Origin: Pomacea canaliculata
Lineage: Eukaryota > Mollusca > Gastropoda > Architaenioglossa > Ampullariidae
Assembly (NCBI RefSeq): GCF_003073045.1
Contig: NC_037593.1
Span: 20,825,027-20,889,026, forward strand
Reading direction: 5' to 3'
Length of the DNA: 64,000 nt
The notes beneath the pieces are model-generated. The model saw only the letters and a list, made by a program, of their open reading frames with translations. It did not search any database and was not told the DNA's origin. Below, piece by piece: positions 47,661-60,200 of this stretch; positions within the stretch are counted from its first letter, which is position 1, and each line of letters begins with the position of its first letter. Made by a program: the position numbers and the translations under genes.

Positions 47661-50600
47661 CTTCCACGAGGAGCTGGTCGTTGTGGAAGAGGTAATCAAC
47701 CTTCAAGCAATCAAGCTTCAATTTTGCTGCTGCCAGAGCTTGTTGTCGTTTTCATGAATGTAACAGCAAGAGGCCTGAGAATCGGTAATGATTTCTTTAC
47801 TGAAAACGTCCACGTGCAATTTCTCCAACCTGTTTCCGATGCATCACTTCAGCCGCTTGTGGAAGTTCCTTCGAGAATCGCGTCGCCACCGTCTACCTGA
47901 CGAAAGAGGTAATGTTCAATTATTATCCGAAGTCGAGACTGGAAGTGAAGTGACAAAGGTGTGTCATGAACAGCTCACAAATACTTGTACCCACCTCAGA
48001 GGACTAAGGGGTGGCCTGATTAAACATTACTTCGCAGAATCTCATTGGTTCACAGCACGGAGGGGGAGGGTGTGGAGTGCTGGGTATCGACAGTACATCC
48101 GTCTCTCACTACTTCTATGATCTCTGAGGTGACCTACAATGAATAACTGATTACTCCATCCGTCTTTCAAACAAAATCTGTAAAAAATACCTGATGTGGG
48201 CGACGGTGGGAGCGGTCGTCACTTCAGGAAGTAAAACAAGTGTGAAGCTTTCAGTCAACATGAAGGAAGAAGGAAGCATTATGCTAAGAATGTAGACCTG
48301 TGCAGTCTTTAGAATACTGACTGACCTTTATGCTTTCTGCTGTCGGTCTGGATTGTCACGCATCACAAACGAGGACAGGAACAGGTGTGAGTTAAGAAAT
48401 GTACCGGATACAGTGTGTCAGAGTCTATTCATTTGTTCAAGCCTGGTGTTGTGTTTCGTGGCCTACGTGTATGTCGCTGTGTACTTACATGTATGTAATG
48501 TACTTTTTATTTGGTTTGTCGTCAATGTCAACAGGTGTTCAGTCTTGCTTTTTAAAAGTCATGTACTTGAGGTAGACAAGTGGCCATTGAATGCGCTGTG
48601 TATGTGAGTGTCGGGTGGAACTGAGCGTGACCTGTAACATGATATTTGTATGAAGAGACAGGTGACTCTAGTTGCCGTTAACTTACAGTGGTTTCGTATT
48701 ACATTTGTGACAAGTCTCGACACTTGTGAAATGCTGAACTATCCAACAACTGCCTAACATCTTAGGTCAGAGGACAGTCCCAGAGCAACAGCTAACAAAT
48801 GTAACACAACAAGAGACTTAAATACAGACAAGTTCATCGTCACGTCCATAGTCTATAATGGAAATAACTTATAAAGTAGAAATCGAAACACTCAGTTGGG
48901 AAAAGACCATTTATGTGGGCCTGTCATTGACACAGGGACTGCTAATAGAGGATGGGTTTAATAATCTCAATTTTTAACTGTCAGAAAGGGAAAAACCTAC
49001 TCTTTTCTTCACTCCAGACCACATACAGACACCTGCGCTCACCTGCGTTATCTAAGGCACGTGGTCGCACCTTCCGAATGTGATAATTCCCGTCACCCAG
49101 AACAGTTCAGCAAGCCTTGCACACGTTCACCATCTCATTGCTCAACACTATCTCCACACCACCTCTACACCACTCCACACAACCTCCACACCACCTCTAC
49201 ATCACAACACCACGTCTACACACCTCTACACCACCTGTGCTGCTTTAGTCGAGGTGAGCATTAATGTACTGTGGGTGAGTTGCGACTTGATGACACAACC
49301 GGCGGCCTCGTCAAGCGGCCAAGTAAACAACATACAAGTACACCTAAATACCAAACTATATTTAGGACAGACAACTTAATGTCAGACCTCAAGGCAATTG
49401 AATGGTGCAGATTACATCCGGGTTGTTCGGCCAATCATCGCTGTTTGATTGTTGTCTTTAAGTTTGACAAAACGTATTTGTTACAACGGGAAACGCCATT
49501 AAGGTATCCACACACAATATATAATTATATATATAACAAGCATCACTGCCAGGACAAGTACAATGACAGCGCCTGTTAGGAACTCTGATGGTTCCGTACA
49601 CATACACAGACACTTGTGCGTTCTGATCACAAAGCACAAACAATTACCTGTAGGGTGTCCACACAAAGATAAAATTTCTCAGATCAAGAATATTATCTCT
49701 CACACACACATTCACTATAAAGTTAAAGAAAATCTGTCAAGGTCCTCACATAAACCTTGGATATATTGTAAGAGAATTAAAATAACAGAAATTTGGTATC
49801 CAATGGAATCCACACAGTCGCTTTACACTGCAGTTGAGTAAAAGATAAATTCCACACCGCAGATTAAGAGTTTGCGGATGACCAACCACAGAGTTCCTCC
49901 AAGTACAATAGACTGATAAAATGATAACACACAGCAGGTTACTTTTTGTTGAAGAAGGTCAAGTCCACACAGCAATTCAGAGTTGGAGAAAAATACCACA
50001 GTCTTGCACCCAGCAGGTTGCTTCTCCTAGCAGTTACACAAACCACACAATCATTTCTAATTCACGTCTGCCCACTCTCGTCCATATTGTTTTCCCCTCC
50101 CTCTCTACCTCCATCAGTCCCCTCACATTTCAAGCTCACCCTGCTTATCCGCTGTCAGCTGAAGGTTCTAGAACATAACCCCACTTTCCCACATTCTAAC
50201 TACACCCCGGTATTGACCTCACTCACCCCGCTGGGTGGCAGCCCGTGTGTGATGACAATCCGTCTCGTCCCTCCACCCTGTAGTGTAGCACCAGTCGTCC
50301 CTCTACATCCCCTCTACATCCCCCCACAGGGGTAAGGGGAGAAAACTGGTTTAAATTGCATTTGTGTTTATGTCGCGACACACACGTCGGCACAACCCGA
50401 CACTAGTCTGAACTTACAACAGGACTGCAACAACTCACACATCTATGTATTTCGAATCACGAAAAGAAAAACAACAAAAATAGACCAAACTCTGTTTTCT
50501 TTCTTGGAGATACGCTGCTCTTCCTGTTTGCAGGAACTGGAGATGGAGACAGAGTGTCATGGCTGTCATCTTCGTTTGTTATTGTTCGCCACACAAAACC

Positions 50601-51227
50601 GTCAAGACTGTGTTTGATATATAATACCCTAGATGTTTGTGGATGTCCTAGGACCTACCTGTACACAACTTAAGTGCAATAAATTCGTTTTATGACCGGC
50701 ACCTTGTCTGGGTGAAATTGTTTACTGATCTTTTGAGGATGAGCTAACGTATGTCTTTAACCGAGGCATTTCTGAAGTTATTTTGAATCTGAAACGAGGT
50801 GTTTATTTATCTAATAAGAAGGAAATTCTTAATTTATCCAATATTTTGTTTGTCTGGAACTTACATCAGATGATGATTAACGACTTGACAAACAATGATG
50901 GGGATGAAACAGAGAGTATAGAAGAAAATTCTGTCATCAAATGAAGCTGTGTGGAAACAACAACACAACAGACATGTACACAACGTAAACAATCATTTCT
51001 AACAGAGGCAATAGAAGAAAAGTTTTCATCCTCTGCGATGAAGCTCTGTGGTAACAACAGCACAAAGCCATTGACGTGTTGACACGTAATAACAGTGACG
51101 CGACAGCAATGACGTCACTCTGACGTCAAAAGTGTGGCCAGTCCGTCTGCTGCTGTGAGAGTGAAGGTCGTGAGGTCGCACGGTGGAGTGGAAGCAGCCA
51201 CGTCCCGTGTCTCTGTCCGGAGAAACC
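47661..51227. other. Spacer between the Rab-like gene and the pseudokinase gene
   Basis: The Rab-like gene points left and the pseudokinase right, so both promoters should lie here. No gene is supported. An exon-like stretch with a donor (47838-47909, 'MHHFSRLWKFLRESRRHRLP', DER/gtaatg) is noted under rejected items. A CCACACCACCTCTACA-rich tandem lies at 49148-49236. TGACGTCA-like words occur near 51110-51125. Confidence 0.45.
49148..49236. repeat. CCACACCACCTCTACA tandem repeat
   Basis: Five or six imperfect copies of a unit of about 16 bases built from 'CTCCACACCACCTCTACA'. Confidence 0.7.
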
Positions 51228-54200
51228 ATGACTCACTTTCTACGGAAAATGCGAAAACCAAAACAATCAACATCGAACCCTCCCAGGCTGTATTCGCATT
51301 TGGCGGACTTTCTACTCCCGAGACTGAGGTCAGTAGTTCAAACATCCAACACTAGATGGCTGTCTTGTCGTGATGTAGCATCTGTATCCAGGGCTGTCTT
51401 GTCGTGATGTAGCATCTGTTTCCAAACTGAGAATAACTGAGCTTTCATATAAATTTCAACACTTTTCCTTTATTTCTCTACAGCCTCAAAGAGCCAACAC
51501 CAGACATAACTGTAAGTGAAGCACTTTCTCCGACGATTATGTAATAATGTCAAAAAGTTGATTGTTGTGAGAGCATGACATCATCATTACCACCACTACT
51601 CGTCTTATTGCTTTTCATGGATGTGGCGGTGCGTAAAGTGCATGTAAAGCATGTAAAGCATGTAATGCAACAGCTACAATAAACATGCAAAGCTGTGTCT
51701 TGCAGGAACAGGCATCTGTAATGTAAAGTAAGCACAGCAGCTATCACACATTTTATTTTTAAAAAAAAAGACAAAGCTATCAGCTGCTCCATTTGCTAAC
51801 CTGCTGTGAGATGAGATATTACGACTTGTTTGTTCGTGTGTTCGGCCCTTAACCCCACGTGGTGTCGCTAGAGGCAATGGCGTGAGCAGGATGAGAAGAC
51901 CGCCAGTGAGTGGGACAAGAGCACGACACTGTACTCCAACTCCTTCGTCTTCATCAAACTCCTCGGCGTCGGCAAATACGGAGAGGTTAGCTTCCCCGTA
52001 GCCAAAACATTTCTCTCACATTTCGTGGAGTGAGAGAGAGAGAGCTCTGTGAGTGTGTGAGTCCCACGTACCTGATGCCGTATTCTTATTCCAGGCTAAC
52101 CTGAATTTAAAAATTTACATTTTCACACATATACAAGAATATCGTATCCTCACTAAACATATATTTTTATGGATTTCTTTACAAATAATTACACGAACAG
52201 CACAGCGACGACAAGACACTGCGTGTCCTGGTCTATCATTCCTGTATGTAGGAATTGTCCTCCATTATTTGGATTTTGTAGACATCGTCCATGGGGATGC
52301 ACTTGTAAGATCTCGAGTGAAAGGTTGCCATTCGGATTCGATAAATGTGTAGAAATATAGAATTATAGATAATGTATTTAATAATCGTGAGGCTGCAATG
52401 GACACAGTGGATGCTGTTTGTGCAGATCTGCTTGGTGAAGAACCCGGAATCGAGAAATCTCTACGCACTGAAGTGTGTCAAGCTCTTCGGACAAGAAGCG
52501 GAGGTTGGATTTATAGGTTACAGCCTGGACACAGACAGGACATAGTGACAAACATTGTGATAAGAAACAGGCCACATGACACAGCTACAGACGGGGGTCC
52601 GGTCCCCATGTGTGTGTGTGTTGGGGGGGGGGGAGAGAGAATGTGTGAGAGATCCAACTATTTCAACAAATACATTTATATTATCTCTTTTATATGATGT
52701 ATATGTAGATATAATTGTTGCTAGTACGAGCATTATCTTGAATTGCCCCTGTTTGGACAAATAAAGTTGTATTGTACTGAGAGAGAGAGAGAGAGAGAGG
52801 ATCCAAAGTCCATATAAATAAGAGTTTTCACACTTTTAATGTTTTGTGCTTTTATTTAAAACATGAGTTTTTTCCCCTCTCGCCAACACCTGTATTCACG
52901 AAGTGGGGTGGGGATGGGGACTATTTCTCTCGCAGTAGATCCTGATGTCGAGCTATGCTCTAGCCGACGTTCATACCTGTCCTCTTGTTTGACAGCACTT
53001 TGGCCACTTACGGCCGTCTGTCTCTCTAAAACTTGTACACAAGGCCTCTTTGGCTACTCAAGTGCTCTCTGACTGTCGTCTCTTTAGTTTGCACTTTGTT
53101 TTGTGGGAGATTTCCATTTATCACTTAAAGTGTAGAACAAGATTAGGGAATGGAGGGGCCACTATATCAGCGAATTTCGTCCTTAGTTGCCGCACCTACA
53201 TCTTCTCTATAAGCGAGCGTGTGTGTGTGTGAGAGAGAGAGGATACAAATCAATATAAATATGTACATCACGTGACTAATTTGTAACTTGGGAAAATGTC
53301 GTTTCCTTTTGTTAAGCAACGAGTGTCATTACACTGAGTAGTAACTTTTGTACTTGGTGCCATGGCAGTGGCCAAAGTGACTTGAGGTCGTGTTCGAATC
53401 AGTTTCGCCCGGTAACCCTACAGACACTAGAACGGGGAAACATGGCGTGACAGGCCGCCCTCTGGGTGATGTCGGAGGGAGACAGGCCGTCCGCACACCA
53501 CGTGTAACAGTTGGCGCCAGGCCATGACGCAATGACCCTCCCATGACTTGCAGGCCAAGATGGTGGTGAACGAACGCAACGTGCTGAGTGAAGTGAACAG
53601 TGAGTGGATACTGCACATGTACCACAGCGCCATCGACGAAGCCAACTACAATGTTCTCCTGGAATACGTGCCTGGGGGTGAGTTGTAAACGTTATTTGCA
53701 TCTAATATACAAACAACGTCTAACGTAGAAGCGATACCAACGTATCACACACATACTCTCCCAATCCGCTGTTTGTCGGCAACTTCGGGGAGTATGCAAA
53801 CGAAATAGACAGAGGTATCGGAATGTCGCTGCCTCGGGCTGATTACACTCTCGTGGTCTTTGTGTACGCAAATACACTTACAGGCAACCTGGACGCGCTG
53901 CTGAGGAAGGAGGGCACTCTGAGTGAGATCCAGAGCAAGTTCTACGGCGCCGAAATGTTGATGGCCATCAACGTGCTGCACCGACACGGCTACATGCACC
54001 GCAACATCCAGCTGGACGTCTTCCTCGTGGACGTCACGGTCTGCATGTGTAGTGTGACGTGTTGTGTGTTTGTGACGTGGTGTGTGTTTGTGTGTGCGTG
54101 TGTGTGGAGGAGGGGAGAGAGATAGATGGGTGGCTGGCTGTCATTCAATTGTTGAACGTTACCCCTGGTGTTGGGAAATCCGACATAGCAAACGATCACA

Positions 54201-57200
54201 GTAGGCTGAGAAACTTTTTTAACATTAAAAGGTTAAATCGAAACCGAGAACAACATTTTTTCATATAAAATGTGTCAGTTTAATTTATTGTCAGATAATT
54301 ATTGCAGACATCTGAGCGACAAAAAAGCTCATGAAGTCAATGCATTGAAACATCCAAATCTCACCTGAGCATTGGGAGAGGTCGCTTTCTTTATGATGCA
54401 ACGTCTCATAAATGTTCACTCGAAGCTTTAACATTGGTCGCGGTCTTCAGTATTTAAAATTTATTTGAAGAAAAAACTATCGAAACCGCGATGCAATTGT
54501 AAGATCTCTTCCATGTTGTAATGGCTATAGAAGACTACAAGTCTCCAAAAAGCTCCAAATCTGCAAAATACAAATTAATCCCCCTTTTGCGCAGGGTCAC
54601 CTCAAACTGAGAGATTTTGGCCTGGCTGTACGGTTTATTCCACTGCAGTTGTGCAAGTACTTAGCTCATGACCCCTCTTTTGATGAAGGTGAATGTTCTG
54701 GATGTACGCGATTGTCTGTGTGTCTAGAATGTGTTTCAATGGTCATCGACAGACTGGTTTTATGCGAATTCTGTACGCCGTCAACTGTGTCACCACTAGG
54801 TTGTGCTCACACTGAAAACCCTTCCATGCTCGTCATTGTTAATATACACACTCCACATGTTTGACATTGTGAATATACATCCTTGTTATGGATGGAAGCT
54901 ACTTGCTGCATTGTTTCTTTTCAGATGGCGCTCCCATTCTTCCGCGGGACCGACGGGCCATGGTGCAACTCTATCAGCGGCGAGTAGGTGCACGTGTGTG
55001 TGTGTGCACATCACTTTGCTGTCATCATGTGACTATTAATGGACGTTAATGCTGTTCTTAACCCGACAAAATGTCGAAGCGTCAAACCCCACAAGGCCAC
55101 CAAAGTCCTATTATACCGGCAAATGTATTCGCACAATGCTGACAAACAAGTCTGGACTTTATTTTGGATGAAAGTGCGATGACATCATTAATTTTTTTCT
55201 TGCTGCTTTGGTACATTCTTCGTGACTGCTTGGTTAATTAAGAGTAGCCGACTGTGATTTATGTGGGGTATTGACAAAGAATCACAGAGAAAGTAGGCGT
55301 TAGAGGTTCGATCCCATGAAACAGAGCTGACCAGAGAGGAGTGTGGCGTGTAGTTGAGCGTCGTTAATGAAGTGCCTTTAATGATGCGAGTGATAGGAAT
55401 AGTTTAGTTTGGGGAGGTTCTTTTTTCGTCATCAAAATTAGGCCCAGGCTTTGTAAAATTTAAAGTTCGCTAATAAACTTGAAGCTGCACCCAGTTCTAT
55501 CACGGCAAATTGTTGTATGAAGCGTCAGTGCTGCTTCCATCCCCTTTAAATTAAATTTATTTTATGTTTTTTTTGCACAAAGGCGCAAGGCAATGTTGGT
55601 ACACTTGATTACAAGGCCCCCGAGGTAGTGCTTACTGGAGTGGTTGAGGGTGCCACGCGGGAATCCAGAGACACCTCACTGGACCGCTGGCACATCTTCC
55701 GTAACAGGCCGAGCAAGAAGCTGAGCAGCTGCACCAGCTACACCTTCGCCTGCGACTTCTGGTCCTTCGGCATCTGCATGTACCGGATGCTCTTTGGTGA
55801 GTAAAGTAAGGGTCTGCGAGTCTGGTGGTGGGTGGGCAGGGGTACTGCTTGAATGAGTCAGGAAGAGGGGGCATGAGGTGTGTATCTGTGGGTGGGGATG
55901 GGTGAGGCCTCTCGTTTGGTCGTCCTTCCACTCGTTTTTCCTTCATGTTCTCAGGACACCTCCCGTTCACGGCGAGAAACGAAGAGGACAGGATGGCGCA
56001 GATTGTAAATTGGCGAACCACCCTCATTTTCCCCAACGTCAAGCCCATTTCTGACGAGGTCAAGGACGTCTTGAAAAGGTCAGCCCTTCTGTTCTTTGTC
56101 GGCGCTGCTGTCTTAGCCCTGAACTCTTTGTTTCAAATGGCTGTTCCTACTCTGAGGACTTGAATCCATTTTCAGGTCCGTTATCTACATCACGGTTCTT
56201 AAAAGCTTTACCGTCTTTTCCATCCATGTCGTGTTGGGTTCTTAGTGTAGCTTATAAACATCGCTTTATTTTTTTGTCGATTTTCTATTTGTTTTTATTT
56301 TTATGCATTTTATAATAATTTTACTTTTTTATTTGTTCATGGTTTATGCAATTTTTAAAATATCTAGTTCGCACAATTTAATTTTATTTCCATTCATATA
56401 AATCAATAGTAGGTAATAAATAATTATTTATTTGCTTTTTTTTTTTCTTTTTGCCTTTAAAATAAAAGAGCTCGCGCTATCACACCTATTTTTTCTGATT
56501 TATTCTGATGACGCAGTTATAACTGGAACTGTCTCGTCACTACCGTCCCTAACGGGTTGTAACCAGCACTAATTGCCCCAACGTGTTATAACTAGCACTA
56601 TCAGTCTAGTCACTAACTGCCCCAAACTGAATCCATAGTAACATCTTTTCTTCCTTGCTTTCTTTCTTACTCTCTTTACCTGCGTATTGTGTCACTTGTC
56701 TGTGCAGCCTGCTGTGTAACGAGTCTGACAGACTGGGTGCGAACGGTTGTGAGGAGGTGATGCTTCACGTCTTCTTCGAAGGAGTTCACTGGCCTTCCTT
56801 GCGGTATGTCTGCACTTCGCACCTGTCTGCTAATTGTACTCATGCACCTGTTTACTCAAACATGTGATTGCACTATTAGTGTGCTGATTGCTACCCTAAC
56901 ATCGACTACCCTACATCTTACTGCACTGTGTTCCCAAGTGATTGCACCATGTACTAATGTCAGCAAACAACTTTCGGACCGTACCACAAATCGTGTGAAA
57001 CAGCTTGGGTCTGGAGTCCACACCTGAGGTTCTTGGAACCTGCCGAGCAGAGCATAACGGTGTTCTTGCATGAAAGGTCGTTCTCCTTCGTGATTTGACA
57101 CTTGTCCTTTAAAACAGATATGGAAAATTTTGTTTAAATATTTTTCAATTTAGATGCTTCTTAAGCATTCAACCACAGATACTCTCGTCTCAAACTAGTT

Positions 57201-60200
57201 TTTAGATTTAATGGAAGCAGCCATTGTCTTACACCTAACATCAGCTCTCTGTGTGCGCGCGTGCCTGTGCGTGTGTGTGTATGTGTGTGCGTGTGTGTGT
57301 GCGTGTGTATATGTGTGGGGGGGTGGGAGGTGGGAGTGTATGATTACCATGCTAGACAGCTCTGCGTCTCCACACCCTTTGAATTCCCCAAACGCTGTTC
57401 TACCTCCGTCGACGCCATGCCGACAGGTAAGAGGATGTGTCCGCAGATTTCCACCCTCAGTTGCATGTGTGTCAAGGTCCTGTCCCGGTTCACGTGTCCA
57501 TCAACGTCTGTGTTGGTTTCCATGGCGACACGTCTGGCGTTATGCGTCGTGTGCAAAGTCTGACGCCTTCTGCCATGACAATGAGCCTGTTGACCACAGT
57601 GACAGTGGGGAGGGGCCTGGGTCAGTCTTCCAGTGATTGATCACTGATTGAATGATTATGAGAACAAGTTCAAAAAACAAATTTATTCCTTCGACCTTGT
57701 AAACAAATAAATATGCATTTTAAATTGATGTTTTGATCAGTAGGAAAGACCACTCAGAATGATATTTTATGAAAGTCATGAGGTCATAGGACGCCGTCTT
57801 GGAAGCCCAGCTCTCCAAAATGTGTGACCACCCCGATTAGGGTGTGATAGTGTAAACAAAGCCCTCGATCTTTATCGCAGCCCTTAAACACACAATAAGA
57901 AGTACAAAGAGCACGTCCTCGTCTCGGGGACCAAAGCTTCCATAAGCTAGAGCACCTTCTAGATGGCAGTGACCTCGTGAGCTGTAAGTGTTTACTAGAT
58001 GTGGCTCGTATTCATGCAGCACGTTCACCCCATCTGTTACCCGACCAGCCTAATCCGTTTATATATAAATGTCCAAATATGGTGGTACACAACAATAAAT
58101 ACCATCTTTGTTGATTTCATAATTCGACACCAAACAAAACTGAACGTCTAAGGCGACATGCTTCCCTTTGAATTATATCAATCGCGCCTTCAAAATTTTG
58201 TTCCTATTATTTCTAAATGAATAACAAACCAGTTTTTGTCTAATATTTGCACGAGAAAAACCAGTTGGTCAGAGTGAATAATTTTAGACGCTCTGCCGTT
58301 TATTCGATAATTTTTCCCCCGCCCACGCAGTCTCCGTCTCCCCCGCTTTTCGGGAATTCTAGTTGTGCCAGTCGGTTAGTTAACGTTTCCTACTCAGTGG
58401 CTCGTGAATCTGTATTAATCTGTCGGTTCACTAATCAAGTTCGGGTTATTTTATCCTGGGGTAAGTTGCTGATGCCCATGAATACGAGCCTAGAGTTTCT
58501 CATTGCCAAGCTCGCCATTGTTATAAGTCAGCATCTTGTGGTATGCGAGGCAGGGGGCTGTGTTGAAGGAAGGAGAGATACCGACAGTTCCTTTGCAGCT
58601 GTCGACAGGTCCTCTTCCATGTGAGTCTTTTTTGGTTTTTGCTGCTTGAGTAGAAATCTCTATATGCTTTCTTTCTTCTTTTCTTCTGTTTTAAATCAAA
58701 ATTTCTTAAATTTTAACACAGTTTTTTACACCAAAAAAAAAATTCATAAAAATAACTAAGTTGATTTTGCAAATTCCCCCTCATGCTATTGTAGATCTTT
58801 CTTTTAGGTAACAATTTCAGAAAGAATTTTTGAGTCTACTCACAAAATTGACGGAGCTCTTTAAAATGGTTGCTTGGCGCCATTTTGGATTGTTTCCATG
58901 GCAACCAATAGCGTGAAAGTGCAGTAAAACTATTTTTTGAACTCCCATTCAAGGACAGAATAGATGATATGAAAAAAAAAACAGCCCTGCGGACAGGTGT
59001 CACGTATAGAGTGTCCCGAGATGAGATCTGAACCCTGAGTTTTTCGCTGCAGTGGTGCCAAGCCAGTGTATTAAACCCCTAATATGTTGGTTTACCCTTA
59101 CAGCCATAGTTATCAAGCAACAACAAAGATCCCTGGGGTAAAGTAATTCTCGCGGGGTCAGGGCATAGCATTGTAACTTCGAAAACAAGACGCTTTTCCA
59201 TCTTGCCCTGTAAAAAACGTCTTACTCTAGCTTCATAACTACAGGCCCCAGGTGGGTCACCTGGAATCTTTGCTTGCTACCGTCAAAGGTTGACAACTGA
59301 TTAGCTTCGGCAGTGTCCCTTGATCATCATGACACCTTACCAAAGGCGGTCCCCCAGAGGTAGGTCGGGGAAAACACATGGCAAACTTCAAGGAGTGGTC
59401 AGGTTGCCCAATGGGAGACCTCCAGGGTTCTCAAGATCGACTCCGATGGCGCACCTTCGCCGCTGCTACATTCCATTGACGTGCCTGCCGACGACTAGAA
59501 GTGACGACGACGACGACGACGACCATGATGATGATGAATCCCCATCGCTGCGGTGAATGCAGTCTTCGAGGAGATTTGTTTTCAACTGTTTATTTGGATA
59601 CTCTAAGCCTAGGTCTCACAGCTCCTGGTGGATTTATAATTAGTAATCCCTCGCTAATTTGCTATTCCTTATTCCGGCTTCACTGTATCGCGGGTTTATT
59701 TTTATTAAATATATCGAAAAATTTATCGGAAGTTTTCACTATATCGCGGGATTTGCGTTATATATGTATTTATATAATATTTATGATTTTTATTTTTGCC
59801 TAAAAAATGTTAATCAATTTTAAGAAGGTTAATTAAAAAATTAAAAACATATTAAATCGAAATAAAATACAGTAACTATTTCATCAGCAGATGAATACGT
59901 ACTGAACACAATGGAAACGCATATGAAGTGATTATAAGAGCGTGGAAAAGGTTAAAAGAGAGGGTTTGTAGGAGAGTGAGAAGGGTTTATAGCACCTTAA
60001 ATATATATAAAAATGTGGCATCACTATATCTCTAGCTTTCACTTTGTTGCACGTCATATTTTCTACCTTTCATATTGTGCGCTTGAATCAGCGCTCAGAG
60101 CATGACAATAATGTTGTGATACAAAGATATGAAAATAAAAATAATTATTATTATTTCGATGTTGCTTCAGAGCGCTAGGAAGCAGCTACAGCAGACTACA

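Noticed and set aside
47838-47909. Plus-strand 'MHHFSRLWKFLRESRRHRLP' with donor after DER
   Set aside because: Could be a 5' exon of the pseudokinase gene or of another gene, but its phase does not fit an acceptor upstream of the kinase ATG and no domain is visible.
55300-55320. GGTTCGATCCC, a tRNA B-box-like word
   Set aside because: No A box or cloverleaf can be drawn in the preceding 70 bases, so it is not a tRNA gene.
55632-56063. 143-residue minus-strand frame in the pseudokinase region
   Set aside because: Antisense shadow crossing two sense exons and their intron.
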